From: Brevundimonas sp. EYE_349
Lineage (GTDB): Bacteria > Pseudomonadota > Alphaproteobacteria > Caulobacterales > Caulobacteraceae
Direction of reading: 5' to 3'
Assembly: GCF_023147505.1 (NCBI RefSeq)
Contig: NZ_JAHXPB010000002.1
Span: 372,001 to 436,000, forward strand
DNA: 64,000 nt
Shown here piece after piece: positions 42,046 to 50,868 of the stretch; positions within the stretch are counted from its first letter, which is position 1, and each line of letters opens with the position of its first letter. The notes under the pieces were generated by a model. It saw only the letters and a program-made list of their open reading frames with translations. It was not told the DNA's origin and ran no database searches. Position numbers and translations under genes: made by a program.

Positions 42046-43587
42046 TCAGTTTTTGTCTTGCAGCGGCAGAACGATGGGGCTGTTCCCACGCGGAGTGCGG
42101 ACCAGCAACAGGATGCCGGGACGTCCCGCGCCCTTCACCGCTTCAACGGCGCCCTTCAGGTCGGCCGTCGATCCAACGCTGCGCCCATTGGCTTGGATGA
42201 TGACCATGCCAGGCTGGAAGCCCAGCCGACCGGCGCGCGATTGCGGATTCACGTTCGTCACCACCAGCCCCTGAACGCCGTCGGGAATGTCGAAACGGCC
42301 TCGCAGCGCACCCGTGACGGGCGCGACGGTCATTCCTTCGACGACCTCGCCTGTGGCGGCGCCGGGGTTAGATGGCGCTTTGGAGCCGTCGCCTGGTTCC
42401 GTTCCGGCAACTTCGAGGTTGGCAGGACGAGTGCCGGCACGGACGTTGACCGTCTGGCGGCGCCCCTCTCGCAACAGTTCGAGACGCAAGGTATCGCCCG
42501 GCTTGGCCGATCCGACGGCACGGGTCAGTTCGCTGGAGCCTTCGATCGCGCGACCGTTCAGGTTCACCACGACGTCGCCCGGCTGAAGTCCTGCGCGCGC
42601 CGCCGGGGCGTCGGGGGTGACTTCGACGACGTAGGCCCCCTTCGTGGTCGCCGGCAGTCCCAGGCTTTCCTTGTACTCGTCAGTCAGGTTGCCGATCTGG
42701 ACACCCAGATAGCCCCGCTCGATCGACTCACCGCGCATCAGCCGCTCGGTGATCGCCTTGGCCGTCTCGGCCGGGATGGCGAAGCCGATGCCGACCGATC
42801 CGCCGGTGGGGGAATAGATGGCCGAGTTCACGCCGATGACGCGGCCATAGATGTCGAAGGTGGGGCCGCCCGAGTTGCCCCGGTTGATGGCTGCGTCGAT
42901 CTGGATGTAGTCGTTGTAGCCCGACGGATCGATGTCGCGCGCCTTGGCCGAGACGATGCCCGCCGTGGCGGTGCCGCCCAGACCGAACGGGTTGCCGATG
43001 GCGATGACCCAGTCACCCACGCGGGGTTGGGCCGTCTCTTCGAAGCTGACGTATTTGAAGTCGGCGCCCTCGACCTTGATCACCGCCAGGTCCGTGCCGG
43101 GGTCGCGGCCGATCAGGCGGGCCGGCAGTTCGCGGCCGTCCGACATCTTGACCTTGATCTCGGTCGCGTCGGCGACGACGTGGTTGTTGGTGACGATGAA
43201 GCCGTCCTGCGAGATGAAGAAGCCCGAGCCGGCGCCCTGGGTCGTCTGCGGCTCGTCGCCGCCCTGGCCGCCGCGCCCTTGCGGGGGCACGAACTGGAAC
43301 GGCAGACCCGGAATGGTGAAGGCGCCGCCTTGGGGCTGGTCGACCTTGACCGTCACGTCGATCTGAACGACGGCCGGGGCCACCTGTTCGAAGATGGTCG
43401 CGAAACTGTTAGGCGCGCCCGGCGGCGGGGTGAAGCTGTCGCCGTTGGCCGGGACCGGGGTGATGCGGTTGACCGCCTGGGGTTCGGCGTGCGCGCCGGG
43501 CCAGTTAATCACGCCGCCGGCGGTCGCCGCCGCCGCCAGGGTCAGGCCGGCCGCGGCCCCGAGAATGAACTCCTTGCGCTTCAGCAT
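42046..43587 (-). CDS. degP: Periplasmic Do-like serine protease/chaperone
   Basis: A 513-residue HtrA-family protease that degrades or refolds damaged envelope proteins. The N-terminal export signal or anchor (MLKRKEFILGAAAGLTLAAAATAGG) is followed by a trypsin-like domain. The triad is His in IVTNNHVVADA, Asp in GTDLAVIKVEG and Ser in INRGNSGGPTFD. Two PDZ domains follow (about 300-390 and 420-505; GYLGVQIGNLT, GLQPGDVVVNLNG, GFQPGMVIIQANG). The start at 43587 was chosen for the signal sequence. It follows ccmH on the same strand (107 bp) and ends at a strong terminator. The ccm-degP link is seen in other Alphaproteobacteria. Confidence 0.95.
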   Translation of the reverse strand: MLKRKEFILGAAAGLTLAAAATAGGVINWPGAHAEPQAVNRITPVPANGDSFTPPPGAPNSFATIFEQVAPAVVQIDVTVKVDQPQGGAFTIPGLPFQFVPPQGRGGQGGDEPQTTQGAGSGFFISQDGFIVTNNHVVADATEIKVKMSDGRELPARLIGRDPGTDLAVIKVEGADFKYVSFEETAQPRVGDWVIAIGNPFGLGGTATAGIVSAKARDIDPSGYNDYIQIDAAINRGNSGGPTFDIYGRVIGVNSAIYSPTGGSVGIGFAIPAETAKAITERLMRGESIERGYLGVQIGNLTDEYKESLGLPATTKGAYVVEVTPDAPAARAGLQPGDVVVNLNGRAIEGSSELTRAVGSAKPGDTLRLELLREGRRQTVNVRAGTRPANLEVAGTEPGDGSKAPSNPGAATGEVVEGMTVAPVTGALRGRFDIPDGVQGLVVTNVNPQSRAGRLGFQPGMVIIQANGRSVGSTADLKGAVEAVKGAGRPGILLLVRTPRGNSPIVLPLQDKN

Positions 43588-43694
43588 CGTGGTCCTTGCG
43601 ATCCTCTGTCCGGCGCCAGACGGGCGCCGGTTTCGCGATTGATATAGGCCGGAAGGCGTTTGCGCCAATCCTGACGTTCGATGGTTGATCTCGA

Positions 43695-44201
43695 CTAAAG
43701 CCCGTCGTGAGGCGAGGTTGCGTCAGGATCGCGGCGAAGCTTCTCATTTCGTAGAACTTCGTCCAGCCGCCGTTCCTCTTCGGGCGTCAGGCCGGGGGTC
43801 TCGGCGGGCTTGCGACGGGCCCGCAGCAGCAGGGCGGCCCCGGCCAGCATCACCAGCACGAACGGCCCGAACCACAACAGCCAGGTTCCCGCCCTCATCG
43901 GCGGGGTGAACAGCACATAGTCGCCGAACCGGCGCACCAGATCGTCGCGCACCGCCTGGTCTGTCGCGCCGGCCGCGATCTCTTCGCGGATCAGACGGCG
44001 CATGTCGCCGGCGACGCCCGCCGGGCTGTCGGCGATGGCCTCGTGCTGGCAGACGACGCAGCGCACATCCTTGAACAGGGCCTGGGCGCGCGCCTCCAGC
44101 GCCGCGTCGGCCAGGGGGCTGTCAGGCGCAGCGGGCGGCTCGGCCGCCGTCAGCATCAGCGCCAAGACGGGCGCGGCCAGGAGGACGGCCAGCCGCCTCA
44201 C
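43695..44201 (-). CDS. ccmH: Cytochrome c-type biogenesis protein CcmH
   Basis: A 168-residue periplasm-facing thiol reductant of apocytochrome c in the System I (Ccm) pathway. A signal peptide (RRLAVLLAAPVLALMLTAAE) precedes the redox pair in LFKDVRCVVCQHEAIADS. A helical domain MRRLIREEIAAG, FGDYVLFTPPMRAGTWLLWFGPF and one C-terminal membrane segment follow. The start is GTG at 44201 overlapping the ccmF stop (GTGA), chosen because it gives the full signal peptide and coupling. It is the short, single-domain CcmH; the TPR part is the separate CcmI upstream. No ccmG lies between F and H, as is usual for the alphaproteobacterial cycHJKL-type order. Confidence 0.93.
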   Translation of the reverse strand: MRRLAVLLAAPVLALMLTAAEPPAAPDSPLADAALEARAQALFKDVRCVVCQHEAIADSPAGVAGDMRRLIREEIAAGATDQAVRDDLVRRFGDYVLFTPPMRAGTWLLWFGPFVLVMLAGAALLLRARRKPAETPGLTPEEERRLDEVLRNEKLRRDPDATSPHDGL

Positions 44202-46186
44202 GCCGCCCTCCGCCGTCTTTGGCCCACGCCCAGGCGCAGGCGTCGATCCATCAGCGACAGCACGCCGCCCAGGGCCATGATCGCCGGCCCCAGGAAGATC
44301 AGCCGCGCCCACGGGTTCCAATACAGGCGCACGACCCAGGCCGGTTGCTGGGGACTGCCCGCCCGTTCGCCGATCACCACATAGACGTCGTCCAGCCCCC
44401 GGAAATCCAGGCCCACCTCGGTGGTGGTCTGGCCGCCGGCGGGGAAGAAGCGGCGTTCGGCCGTGACGGTCGTGGCCCGCCCCCGGTCATCGGCGGATCG
44501 CACGGTCAGCCGCCCCTGTTCGGCCAGGTAGTTCGGCCCCTCGACCACCCGCACGTCGTCCAGCGTCACCGTCCATGGGCCGGCCGACACGCTTTGGCCC
44601 AGGGCCAGCAACCGCGCCGCCTCGGCCTTGAACCCCGTCTCGACCACTGCGCCCAGGATGAAGACCCCCACCCCCAGATGCGCCAGGGTCATGCCCCAGG
44701 CGCCCAGCGGCAGGCCCCTCATCCGGCGCCAGGTCTCGGCGCCGGCTGCGCGGAACAGGCGGATGCGCTCGGCGACCTCGGCCAGCGATCCGGCGATCAA
44801 CCAGGCCCCGACGCCGATGCCGACGGCGGCCAAAGCCTTTCTGGGCTCCCACAGGGCGTATGCCGCCAGGCCCGATAGAATGGCGATCCCTCCCGCCACG
44901 GCCAGCCGTTGCAGGGCGCCGGGCAGATCGCCGCGCTTCCAGGCCAGCAGCGGACCGGCCGGCAGGATCAGGAAGGCGACCATCATCAGCGGCGTGAAGG
45001 TGGCGGCGAAATAGGGCGGGCCGACCGAGATGGTCGCCCCGGACGCCGCCTCAAGGATCAGAGGATACAGGGTGCCCATGAGCACAGTCGCCGCCGCCGC
45101 CGTCAGGAATAGATTGTTCAACACCAGCGCGCCCTCGCGACTGATCGGCGCGAACAGGCCCCCGCCCTTCAGCTGTGGCGCGCGCCAGGCGAACAGGGCG
45201 AAGGCGGCGCCCGCCGTGATCCCCAATATGGCCAGCAGCATCATGCCGCGCTGAGGATCGACGGCGAAGGCGTGTACCGAGGTCAGCACGCCTGAGCGCA
45301 CCAGGAAGGCGCCCAGCATGGAGAAGGTGAAGGCCAGAAGCGCCAGAAACACCGTCCAGCCCGCCAGCGCCCCGCGCCGCTCGGTCACGACCGCGCTGTG
45401 CAACAGAGCCGCGCCCGCCAGCCATGGCATGAAGGAGGCGTTCTCCACCGGGTCCCAGAACCACCAGCCGCCCCAGCCCAGTTCGTAATAGGCCCAGAAC
45501 GACCCCAGGGTGATCCCGACGGTCAGAAAGGCCCAGCTGGCCAGCGCCCACGGCCGGACCCAGCGCCCCCATGCCGGCCAGAAGGCCGTCTGCGCCCGCC
45601 CCTCGATCAAGGCCGCGACGGCCAGGGAGAAACAGACCGAAAACCCGACATAGCCCGCGTAGAGCAGCGGTGGATGCACGGCCAGAGCCGGGTCCTGCAG
45701 CAGGGGGTTCAGCGACGCGCCCTGGAACGGCGCGGGGTCCAGACGGGTGAAGGGGCTGGAGGTGAAGACGGCGAAGGCCAGGAACAGCGCCCCCAGCGCG
45801 CCCTGCACCGCCACGGCCGAGGCCTTAAGCCCGAACGGCAGGCCGCGCGCCCGCGCCAAGGCCCCGCCGAAGACGGTCAGCACCAGGCACCACAGCAGCA
45901 GCGAGCCTTCGTGGCTGCCCCAGGCGCCCGCCACCTTGTACAGCATCGGCTTGTCGGTGTGGCTGTTGGCCGCCACGTTCGAGACCGAGAAGTCCGACAC
46001 GACGAAGGCGTAGACCAGGGCGGCGAAACTGAGCGCGACCGCCGCCGCCGCCGCCAGGGCCGCCCCTTGCGCCGCTCCGGCCAGCACCGGGCTGCGTTGC
46101 ACGCGCCCCGCCGCCGACAGGCCCGTCTGAAGGATCGACAGCGCCAAGGCCAGCGCCAGGGCGAAGGCCCCGAACTCAGCGATCAT
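44198..46186 (-). CDS. ccmF: Cytochrome c heme lyase subunit CcmF
   Basis: A 662-residue polytopic membrane protein that attaches heme to apocytochrome c. It has about fifteen hydrophobic segments. The tryptophan-rich heme-handling motif is WGGWWFWDPVENASFMPWL near residue 240. HTDKPMLYKVAGAWGSHEGSLLLW near residue 80 and a large periplasmic loop before the last segment (GLDDVYVVIGERAG) are present. It overlaps ccmE (ATGA at 46183-46186) and ccmH (GTGA), so the block is translationally coupled. It receives heme from CcmE encoded immediately upstream. Confidence 0.96.
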   Translation of the reverse strand: MIAEFGAFALALALALSILQTGLSAAGRVQRSPVLAGAAQGAALAAAAAVALSFAALVYAFVVSDFSVSNVAANSHTDKPMLYKVAGAWGSHEGSLLLWCLVLTVFGGALARARGLPFGLKASAVAVQGALGALFLAFAVFTSSPFTRLDPAPFQGASLNPLLQDPALAVHPPLLYAGYVGFSVCFSLAVAALIEGRAQTAFWPAWGRWVRPWALASWAFLTVGITLGSFWAYYELGWGGWWFWDPVENASFMPWLAGAALLHSAVVTERRGALAGWTVFLALLAFTFSMLGAFLVRSGVLTSVHAFAVDPQRGMMLLAILGITAGAAFALFAWRAPQLKGGGLFAPISREGALVLNNLFLTAAAATVLMGTLYPLILEAASGATISVGPPYFAATFTPLMMVAFLILPAGPLLAWKRGDLPGALQRLAVAGGIAILSGLAAYALWEPRKALAAVGIGVGAWLIAGSLAEVAERIRLFRAAGAETWRRMRGLPLGAWGMTLAHLGVGVFILGAVVETGFKAEAARLLALGQSVSAGPWTVTLDDVRVVEGPNYLAEQGRLTVRSADDRGRATTVTAERRFFPAGGQTTTEVGLDFRGLDDVYVVIGERAGSPQQPAWVVRLYWNPWARLIFLGPAIMALGGVLSLMDRRLRLGVGQRRRRAA

Positions 46187-46689
46187 AGGGGAACGGTCTT
46201 CGTCTCGGCGCCCGTCTCGAGGCCCGCCGTGGGCGTCGCATCAGGTCGCCATTCGCCCTTTTCCTTCAGGCGGTCCGCGACCTCGCGCGGCATGTAGTTC
46301 TCGTCGTGCTTGGCCAGAACCTGGCTGGCGTGGAAGGTGCGGTCGGCCCCGAACGATCCCTGGGCCACGATGCCCTGTCCTTCGCGGAACAGGTCGGGCA
46401 GGTCGCCGTGATAGACGACGCGGGTCACCCCCACATTGTCGGTGACGGAAAAGGCAACCACGCCGTCGCCGGACGTCTTCACGCTGCCGACCTCGACCAG
46501 GCCGCCCAGGCGGATGTTGCGCCCTTCCGGCGCCTTGTCGGCGGTGGCTTCGGACGGGGAGTAGAAGAAGGTCACGCTGTCCTGCATGGCCCACAGCGAC
46601 AGGCCGACCGCCAGCGCCAGGATCGGCGCCACGGCGGCGACGACCCACAGACGACGACGGGCCTTTGGCGATCTGGGCAGCCAGCTCAT
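46183..46689 (-). CDS. ccmE: Heme chaperone CcmE
   Basis: A 168-residue periplasmic heme carrier anchored by one membrane segment (RRLWVVAAVAPILALAVGLSLWAM). The OB-fold has FFYSPSEATADKAPEGRNIRLGGLVEVGS and VVYHGDLPDLFREGQGIVAQG. The heme-binding His and nearby Tyr are in LAKHDENYMP. The ATG is at 46689. The signature KHDENYMP makes the call secure. It overlaps ccmF and follows ccmI by 58 bp. The ccmABCD export genes are not in the window. Confidence 0.96.
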   Translation of the reverse strand: MSWLPRSPKARRRLWVVAAVAPILALAVGLSLWAMQDSVTFFYSPSEATADKAPEGRNIRLGGLVEVGSVKTSGDGVVAFSVTDNVGVTRVVYHGDLPDLFREGQGIVAQGSFGADRTFHASQVLAKHDENYMPREVADRLKEKGEWRPDATPTAGLETGAETKTVPL

Positions 46690-46747
46690 GCAACGGACCT
46701 TTTCGATTCGACGCCGTATAGCCCCGGCGCCGGGCGCGACCAATGTG

Positions 46748-47566
46748 TCATTGCGGCCTTGCCTCGGGCAGGCGGCGCTCCAGATCCTGGCGACGGGGAT
46801 CGGCCGGATCGAGGGCTGCGATCAGGGGCGCCCACAGGTCGCGCGCCGCCGTCCGGTCACCCCGCCTGAGCGCCGCCTCGCCCAGGAAGAAACGCGCGCC
46901 CGGCTGATCGGCGTCGAGGTTCAGCGACTGGCGGAAGGCCGCCTCGGCGTCGCCGCCGATCTGATTGTCATTGGCCATCACCAGGCTTTCGCCCAACCGC
47001 GCCCAGGCCTGGGCGTCCTTGGGGTCCAGGTCGATCAGCCGGCGAAAGGCCGAGGCCGCCCCCAGCGGATCGTCGGCGGCGAAACGCGCGGCGCCCAGCA
47101 TGGCCAGGGCCTGGCGATCACCCGGCCTTTCCCTGGCGACGCGGGCGGTCACGGCCGCCAGTTGCGCCGGCTCCAGCCCATTCAGATCGGCCGACCAGGC
47201 GTCCACCCGCCGCTCATAGCCCTGGTCGGGCAGGCCAGGCGCGCCGGTGACGACATAGAGGCCCAACGCCCCCGCCACCATCACGCCGATCCCGACCAGC
47301 ACCCACAATCTGTCCTTGGCGCCCGCGACCGGGGCCGTCGTCGCCGTCATGGCCAGAAGCCGACGTCCCGCCTCGGCCCGCGCCGCTGAATGGGCGGTCT
47401 CGTCCAGAAGGCCGCGCGCCTTCAGCCGGTCCAGTTCCTCGATCTCACGTGATCCGAACTGCGTCTCGACGTCCGCCGCCGGTTCGGCGCCGCGCCGCGC
47501 GCCTGCCAGCACCAACAGGGCGGCCAGGGCCGCCGCCAGTCCCGTCATCATCCAGAAGGCGATCAT
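46748..47566 (-). CDS. ccmI: Cytochrome c biogenesis protein CcmI (TPR)
   Basis: A 272-residue apocytochrome-handling chaperone. Two membrane segments (residues 1-22, and about 98-118, WVLVGIGVMVAGALGLYVVTG) flank a cytoplasmic leucine-rich part (FGSREIEELDRLKARGLLDE). The periplasmic C-terminal region has TPR repeats (GDRQALAMLGAARFAADDPLGAASAFRRLIDLDPKDAQAWARLGESL). It is the first gene of the ccmIEFH block, 45 bp downstream of an unknown gene on the same strand. The length is shorter than some rhizobial CycH proteins of about 370 residues. Confidence 0.9.
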   Translation of the reverse strand: MIAFWMMTGLAAALAALLVLAGARRGAEPAADVETQFGSREIEELDRLKARGLLDETAHSAARAEAGRRLLAMTATTAPVAGAKDRLWVLVGIGVMVAGALGLYVVTGAPGLPDQGYERRVDAWSADLNGLEPAQLAAVTARVARERPGDRQALAMLGAARFAADDPLGAASAFRRLIDLDPKDAQAWARLGESLVMANDNQIGGDAEAAFRQSLNLDADQPGARFFLGEAALRRGDRTAARDLWAPLIAALDPADPRRQDLERRLPEARPQ

Positions 47567-47611
47567 GGTTCAAGGGTCTAGACGAACAATGGCCGTCGGG
47601 CGAGCCGCCTT

Positions 47612-48994
47612 TCACGCGCCCTGGGGCAGACGCGCGGTCTCCGCCGTCGCCGCGCGTCGTCGCACCGCGCGCGCCGCCTCCAGCGCCTCGATCAGCGTCA
47701 GGAACCGCGCGGCGATCCCGATCAGTCGCAGCGCCTGGTCAGGGTTGTCGACCTCGCCGTCCGCCACCCCGTCCAGCGCCTCATTGGCCCAGGCGGACAG
47801 ATAGTCGGTCATCTCGGTCTTCAGCGCCGCTCGGTCGGCCTCGCAGCCGAAGGTGACGGCCGCCCCACGGAGCGCCGCCACCGCCGTAAGCAGCGCCGCC
47901 GCCGCCTCGATCGGCTCGCCGTCCGCCGGGGCCTCCAGCCAGGGAGACATCCGGGTCATGCGTCCGGCGATGGGGCGGCGCTTCATCGGCAGGGCGGCGT
48001 GCACCGCCGCCGCCGTCGACTTCATCAGCCCCGACAATTGGCCCGACACCTGCACCCGCGCCATCCGCGCCGTCTTGCCCCAGCTGGAATCAGGGCGGAT
48101 CTGCAGGGAGATGTCCATCTCGGCCAGGACGCCGGCGCACCAGCCGACCTGATCCACCACGGCTTGCATGGCGTCGGCGGTCAAGGCGGATCGCAGCGCC
48201 GCCACACCCTGGACCCGGGCCTGGACCGAAGCCAGCAGCCGCTCGACGAAGACGCCCATGTCCGAATGGCTCAGCGTCACCTCGCGGTCGGCTAGGCGGC
48301 TGGTGCGCGTCACCACCCGCAGCATCCGCTCCGCGTCCGCCACATGGGCGAACAGGATGTCGATCATCCTTCGCCCGCCATCGGGGGCCACGGCCAGGCA
48401 ATCCTGGATCAGCAGACGCAGCCCCGCCAACTGGTTGTCGTCGGGCCGCTCCAGCCAGACCGACAGGCGCGGCAGGGCCGTTCGGACCAGCGGGGTCAGG
48501 TCGAAACAGCCCGCCAGTTCGGACGGGGTGGACGGCGGCGCCCCGGCCGCCGGGCGCTGAAAATCCGGCCAGACCTCGCTCGACCGGTCGCGCAGCACCG
48601 CCGCCGCCCGCGCGCACAGCCGATCCGCCGCCAGGGTCCATTCCCCATCGACGGTCGCCGCTCCGTCCAGCAAGGGCAGAAAGGCTTCTTCGCCCACCAC
48701 CGCCGCACGCCAGACCCGCGCCAGGACTGCGGGGGGAAAGATCAGGGCCGGCACGCCGTCGGCGCGGGCCTGGAACAGGGGCAGCAGCGGCGCGAAGGCG
48801 GTGGCGCGCCGGGCGCGGTCGCGCGCCTCTTCGCCCACGATGACGGCCAGTTCCGCCGCCCTGTCGCCGGGCATGGCCGCGACCGCCACGCCCAGTTGCG
48901 CCAGCGACGCATCGGGACAGGCCTCGACGACCGCCGTCAGGGCGGCGCGGTGGGCGGGGGACAGGGACGACACGCAAGCTCCCGTCGAGACCAT
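47612..48994 (-). CDS. Hypothetical protein of 460 residues
   Basis: I do not recognise a family. From the ATG at 48994 it opens MVSTGACVSSLSPAHRAAL and is almost entirely helical, Ala/Leu/Arg-rich, with no membrane segment or signal. Notable pieces are FPPAVLARVWRAAVVGEEAFLPLLDGA, LVRTALPRLSVWLERPDDNQLAGLRLLIQD, RMLRVVTRTSRLADREVTLSHSDMGVFVERLL, and a Lys/Arg-rich MKSTAAAVHAALPMKRRPIAGRMTRM. Codon use matches the neighbours, so it is a genuine gene. It lies just upstream of ccmI (45 bp), divergent from an ABC transporter. A helical scaffold or regulator is possible, but nothing fixes its function. Confidence 0.7.
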   Translation of the reverse strand: MVSTGACVSSLSPAHRAALTAVVEACPDASLAQLGVAVAAMPGDRAAELAVIVGEEARDRARRATAFAPLLPLFQARADGVPALIFPPAVLARVWRAAVVGEEAFLPLLDGAATVDGEWTLAADRLCARAAAVLRDRSSEVWPDFQRPAAGAPPSTPSELAGCFDLTPLVRTALPRLSVWLERPDDNQLAGLRLLIQDCLAVAPDGGRRMIDILFAHVADAERMLRVVTRTSRLADREVTLSHSDMGVFVERLLASVQARVQGVAALRSALTADAMQAVVDQVGWCAGVLAEMDISLQIRPDSSWGKTARMARVQVSGQLSGLMKSTAAAVHAALPMKRRPIAGRMTRMSPWLEAPADGEPIEAAAALLTAVAALRGAAVTFGCEADRAALKTEMTDYLSAWANEALDGVADGEVDNPDQALRLIGIAARFLTLIEALEAARAVRRRAATAETARLPQGA

Positions 48995-49130
48995 GGCACG
49001 GCCGCCAAGGTAGGCCAATCGGGTTAACAACGACTTGGCGGGCGCCCCCCTCTTGAGTGCGGGCGACGGCACGCCATATTGCCGCCACATCCGGCGATGC
49101 GCCCCTGCGCCCGCCGCGCCAGGAGGCTGC

Positions 49131-50063
49131 ATGCCCGTTATCCAGATCGACAGCCTGACCAAGACCTACAAGTCGGGGCTTCAGGCGTTGAAACGTATCG
49201 ACCTGAGCATCAAAAAGGGGGAGATATTCGCGCTTCTGGGGCCGAACGGGGCGGGCAAGACCACCCTGATCTCCATCATCTGCGGCATCGTCACACCATC
49301 GACGGGCAAGGTGGTCGCGGACGGTCACGACATCCAGACCGATTTTCGCGCCGCCCGCACCAAGATCGGCCTGGTGCCGCAGGAGTTGACCACCGACGCC
49401 TTCGAGACGGTCTTGGCCACGGTCACCTTCAGCCGGGGTCTGTTCGGCAAGGCGCCGAACCCGGGCTTCATCGAACGGCTGCTGCGCGACCTGTCGCTGT
49501 GGGACAAGCGCGACGCCAAGTTGCGAACCCTGTCGGGCGGCATGAAGCGGCGCGTCATGATCGCCAAGGCCCTCAGCCACGAACCGGACATCCTGTTCCT
49601 GGACGAACCGACGGCGGGGGTGGACGTGGAGCTGCGCCGCGACATGTGGGCCATGGTCCGACGCCTGCGCGAACGCGGCGTCACCATCATCCTGACCACC
49701 CACTATATCGAGGAAGCCGAGGAGATGGCCGACCGGATCGGGGTGATCCTGAAGGGCGAGTTGATCCTGGTCGAGGAAAAGTCGGCCCTGATGAAGAAGC
49801 TGGGCAAGAAGACCCTGACGCTGAACCTGGTCGATGCGCTGGACGCCCTGCCCGCCGAACTGTCCGACTGGGACCTGACGCTGAAGAACGACGGCGGCGA
49901 GCTGGAATACAGTTTCGACGCCAACGCCGACGACACCGGCGTTCCCTCGCTGATCCGCCGGCTGGAAGGGCTGAACATCGGCTTCAAGGACCTGAACACC
50001 CGCCAGAGCTCGCTGGAAGACATCTTCGTCAGCCTGGTCCACACGAACGGAGCCGCCGCATGA
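49131..50063 (+). CDS. ABC-2 type transporter ATP-binding protein
   Basis: A 310-residue ATPase. Walker A is [14 protein letters not shown] near residues 33-46, the Q-loop LVPQEL, the signature [17 protein letters not shown], Walker [17 protein letters not shown] and the H-loop [15 protein letters not shown]. The roughly 80-residue C-terminal tail ends [15 protein letters not shown], typical of the DrrA/CcmA/YadG export group. AGGAGG precedes the ATG at 49131. It is coupled to the permease gene by ATGA. This pair resembles YadG-YadH; the cargo is unknown (drug, lipid or polysaccharide). Confidence 0.93.
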   Translation: MPVIQIDSLTKTYKSGLQALKRIDLSIKKGEIFALLGPNGAGKTTLISIICGIVTPSTGKVVADGHDIQTDFRAARTKIGLVPQELTTDAFETVLATVTFSRGLFGKAPNPGFIERLLRDLSLWDKRDAKLRTLSGGMKRRVMIAKALSHEPDILFLDEPTAGVDVELRRDMWAMVRRLRERGVTIILTTHYIEEAEEMADRIGVILKGELILVEEKSALMKKLGKKTLTLNLVDALDALPAELSDWDLTLKNDGGELEYSFDANADDTGVPSLIRRLEGLNIGFKDLNTRQSSLEDIFVSLVHTNGAAA

Positions 50064-50827
50064 CCTTCAATGGATACGGTGTGTGGGCCATCTATCGCTT
50101 CGAGATGGCGCGCGCGCTTCGCACCCTGTGGCAGAGCGTGGTCACGCCGGTCATCACCACGGCGCTGTATTTCGTCGTCTTCGGGGGCGCCATCGGCAGC
50201 CGGATGCAGGAGGTCGGCGGCGTGCCCTACGGCGCCTTCATCGTGCCGGGCCTGATCATGCTCAGCCTGTTCACCCAGTCGATCTTCAACGCCTCGTTCG
50301 GCATCTATTTCCCGAAGTTCACCGGGACGATCTATGAAATCCTGTCCGCGCCGGTGTCGTCGCTGGAGATCGTGCTGGCCTATGTCGGGGCGGCGGCGAC
50401 CAAGTCGGCGGTGCTGGGCCTGATCATCCTGGCCACGGCGGCCTTCTTCGTGCCGCTGCAGATCCTGCACCCGGTCTGGATGATGACCTTCCTGATTCTG
50501 ATCTCGGTGACCTTCAGCCTGTTCGGCTTCATCATCGGGGTGTGGGCCGACGGGTTCGAGCAGTTGCAGATGATCCCCATGCTGATCGTGACGCCCCTGA
50601 CCTTCCTGGGCGGCGCCTTCTATTCCATCGACATGCTGCCGGAGGGGTGGCGCACCGTGACCCTGTTCAATCCGGTGGTCTATCTGATCTCGGGATTCCG
50701 CTGGGCCTTCTACGGTCAGGGGGACGTGGCGGTCGGGATCAGCGTGGCGGCGACCCTGGGTTTCTTCGCCGTCTGCCTGGCCATCGTCATGTGGATGTTC
50801 CAGACCGGCTACCGGCTCAAGAACTGA
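50060..50827 (+). CDS. ABC-2 type transporter permease
   Basis: A 255-residue membrane protein with six predicted helices. [35 protein letters not shown] is the ABC-2 opening. [47 protein letters not shown] carries the coupling-helix region, and [37 protein letters not shown] is the family's late block (YadH-like). It overlaps the ATPase gene by four bases. One ATPase and one permease suffice for a homodimeric exporter. No substrate genes flank it. Confidence 0.92.
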   Translation: MTFNGYGVWAIYRFEMARALRTLWQSVVTPVITTALYFVVFGGAIGSRMQEVGGVPYGAFIVPGLIMLSLFTQSIFNASFGIYFPKFTGTIYEILSAPVSSLEIVLAYVGAAATKSAVLGLIILATAAFFVPLQILHPVWMMTFLILISVTFSLFGFIIGVWADGFEQLQMIPMLIVTPLTFLGGAFYSIDMLPEGWRTVTLFNPVVYLISGFRWAFYGQGDVAVGISVAATLGFFAVCLAIVMWMFQTGYRLKN

Positions 50828-50868
50828 CCCGTCACGAAACGGGCCAGATCGCCAGCGATTGAGAGACC

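Noticed and set aside
42058..43647. A plus-strand frame of 529 codons opposite degP
   Set aside because: Composition is Arg/Asp/Gly-rich without motifs. The minus strand has the full HtrA catalytic triad and PDZ domains.
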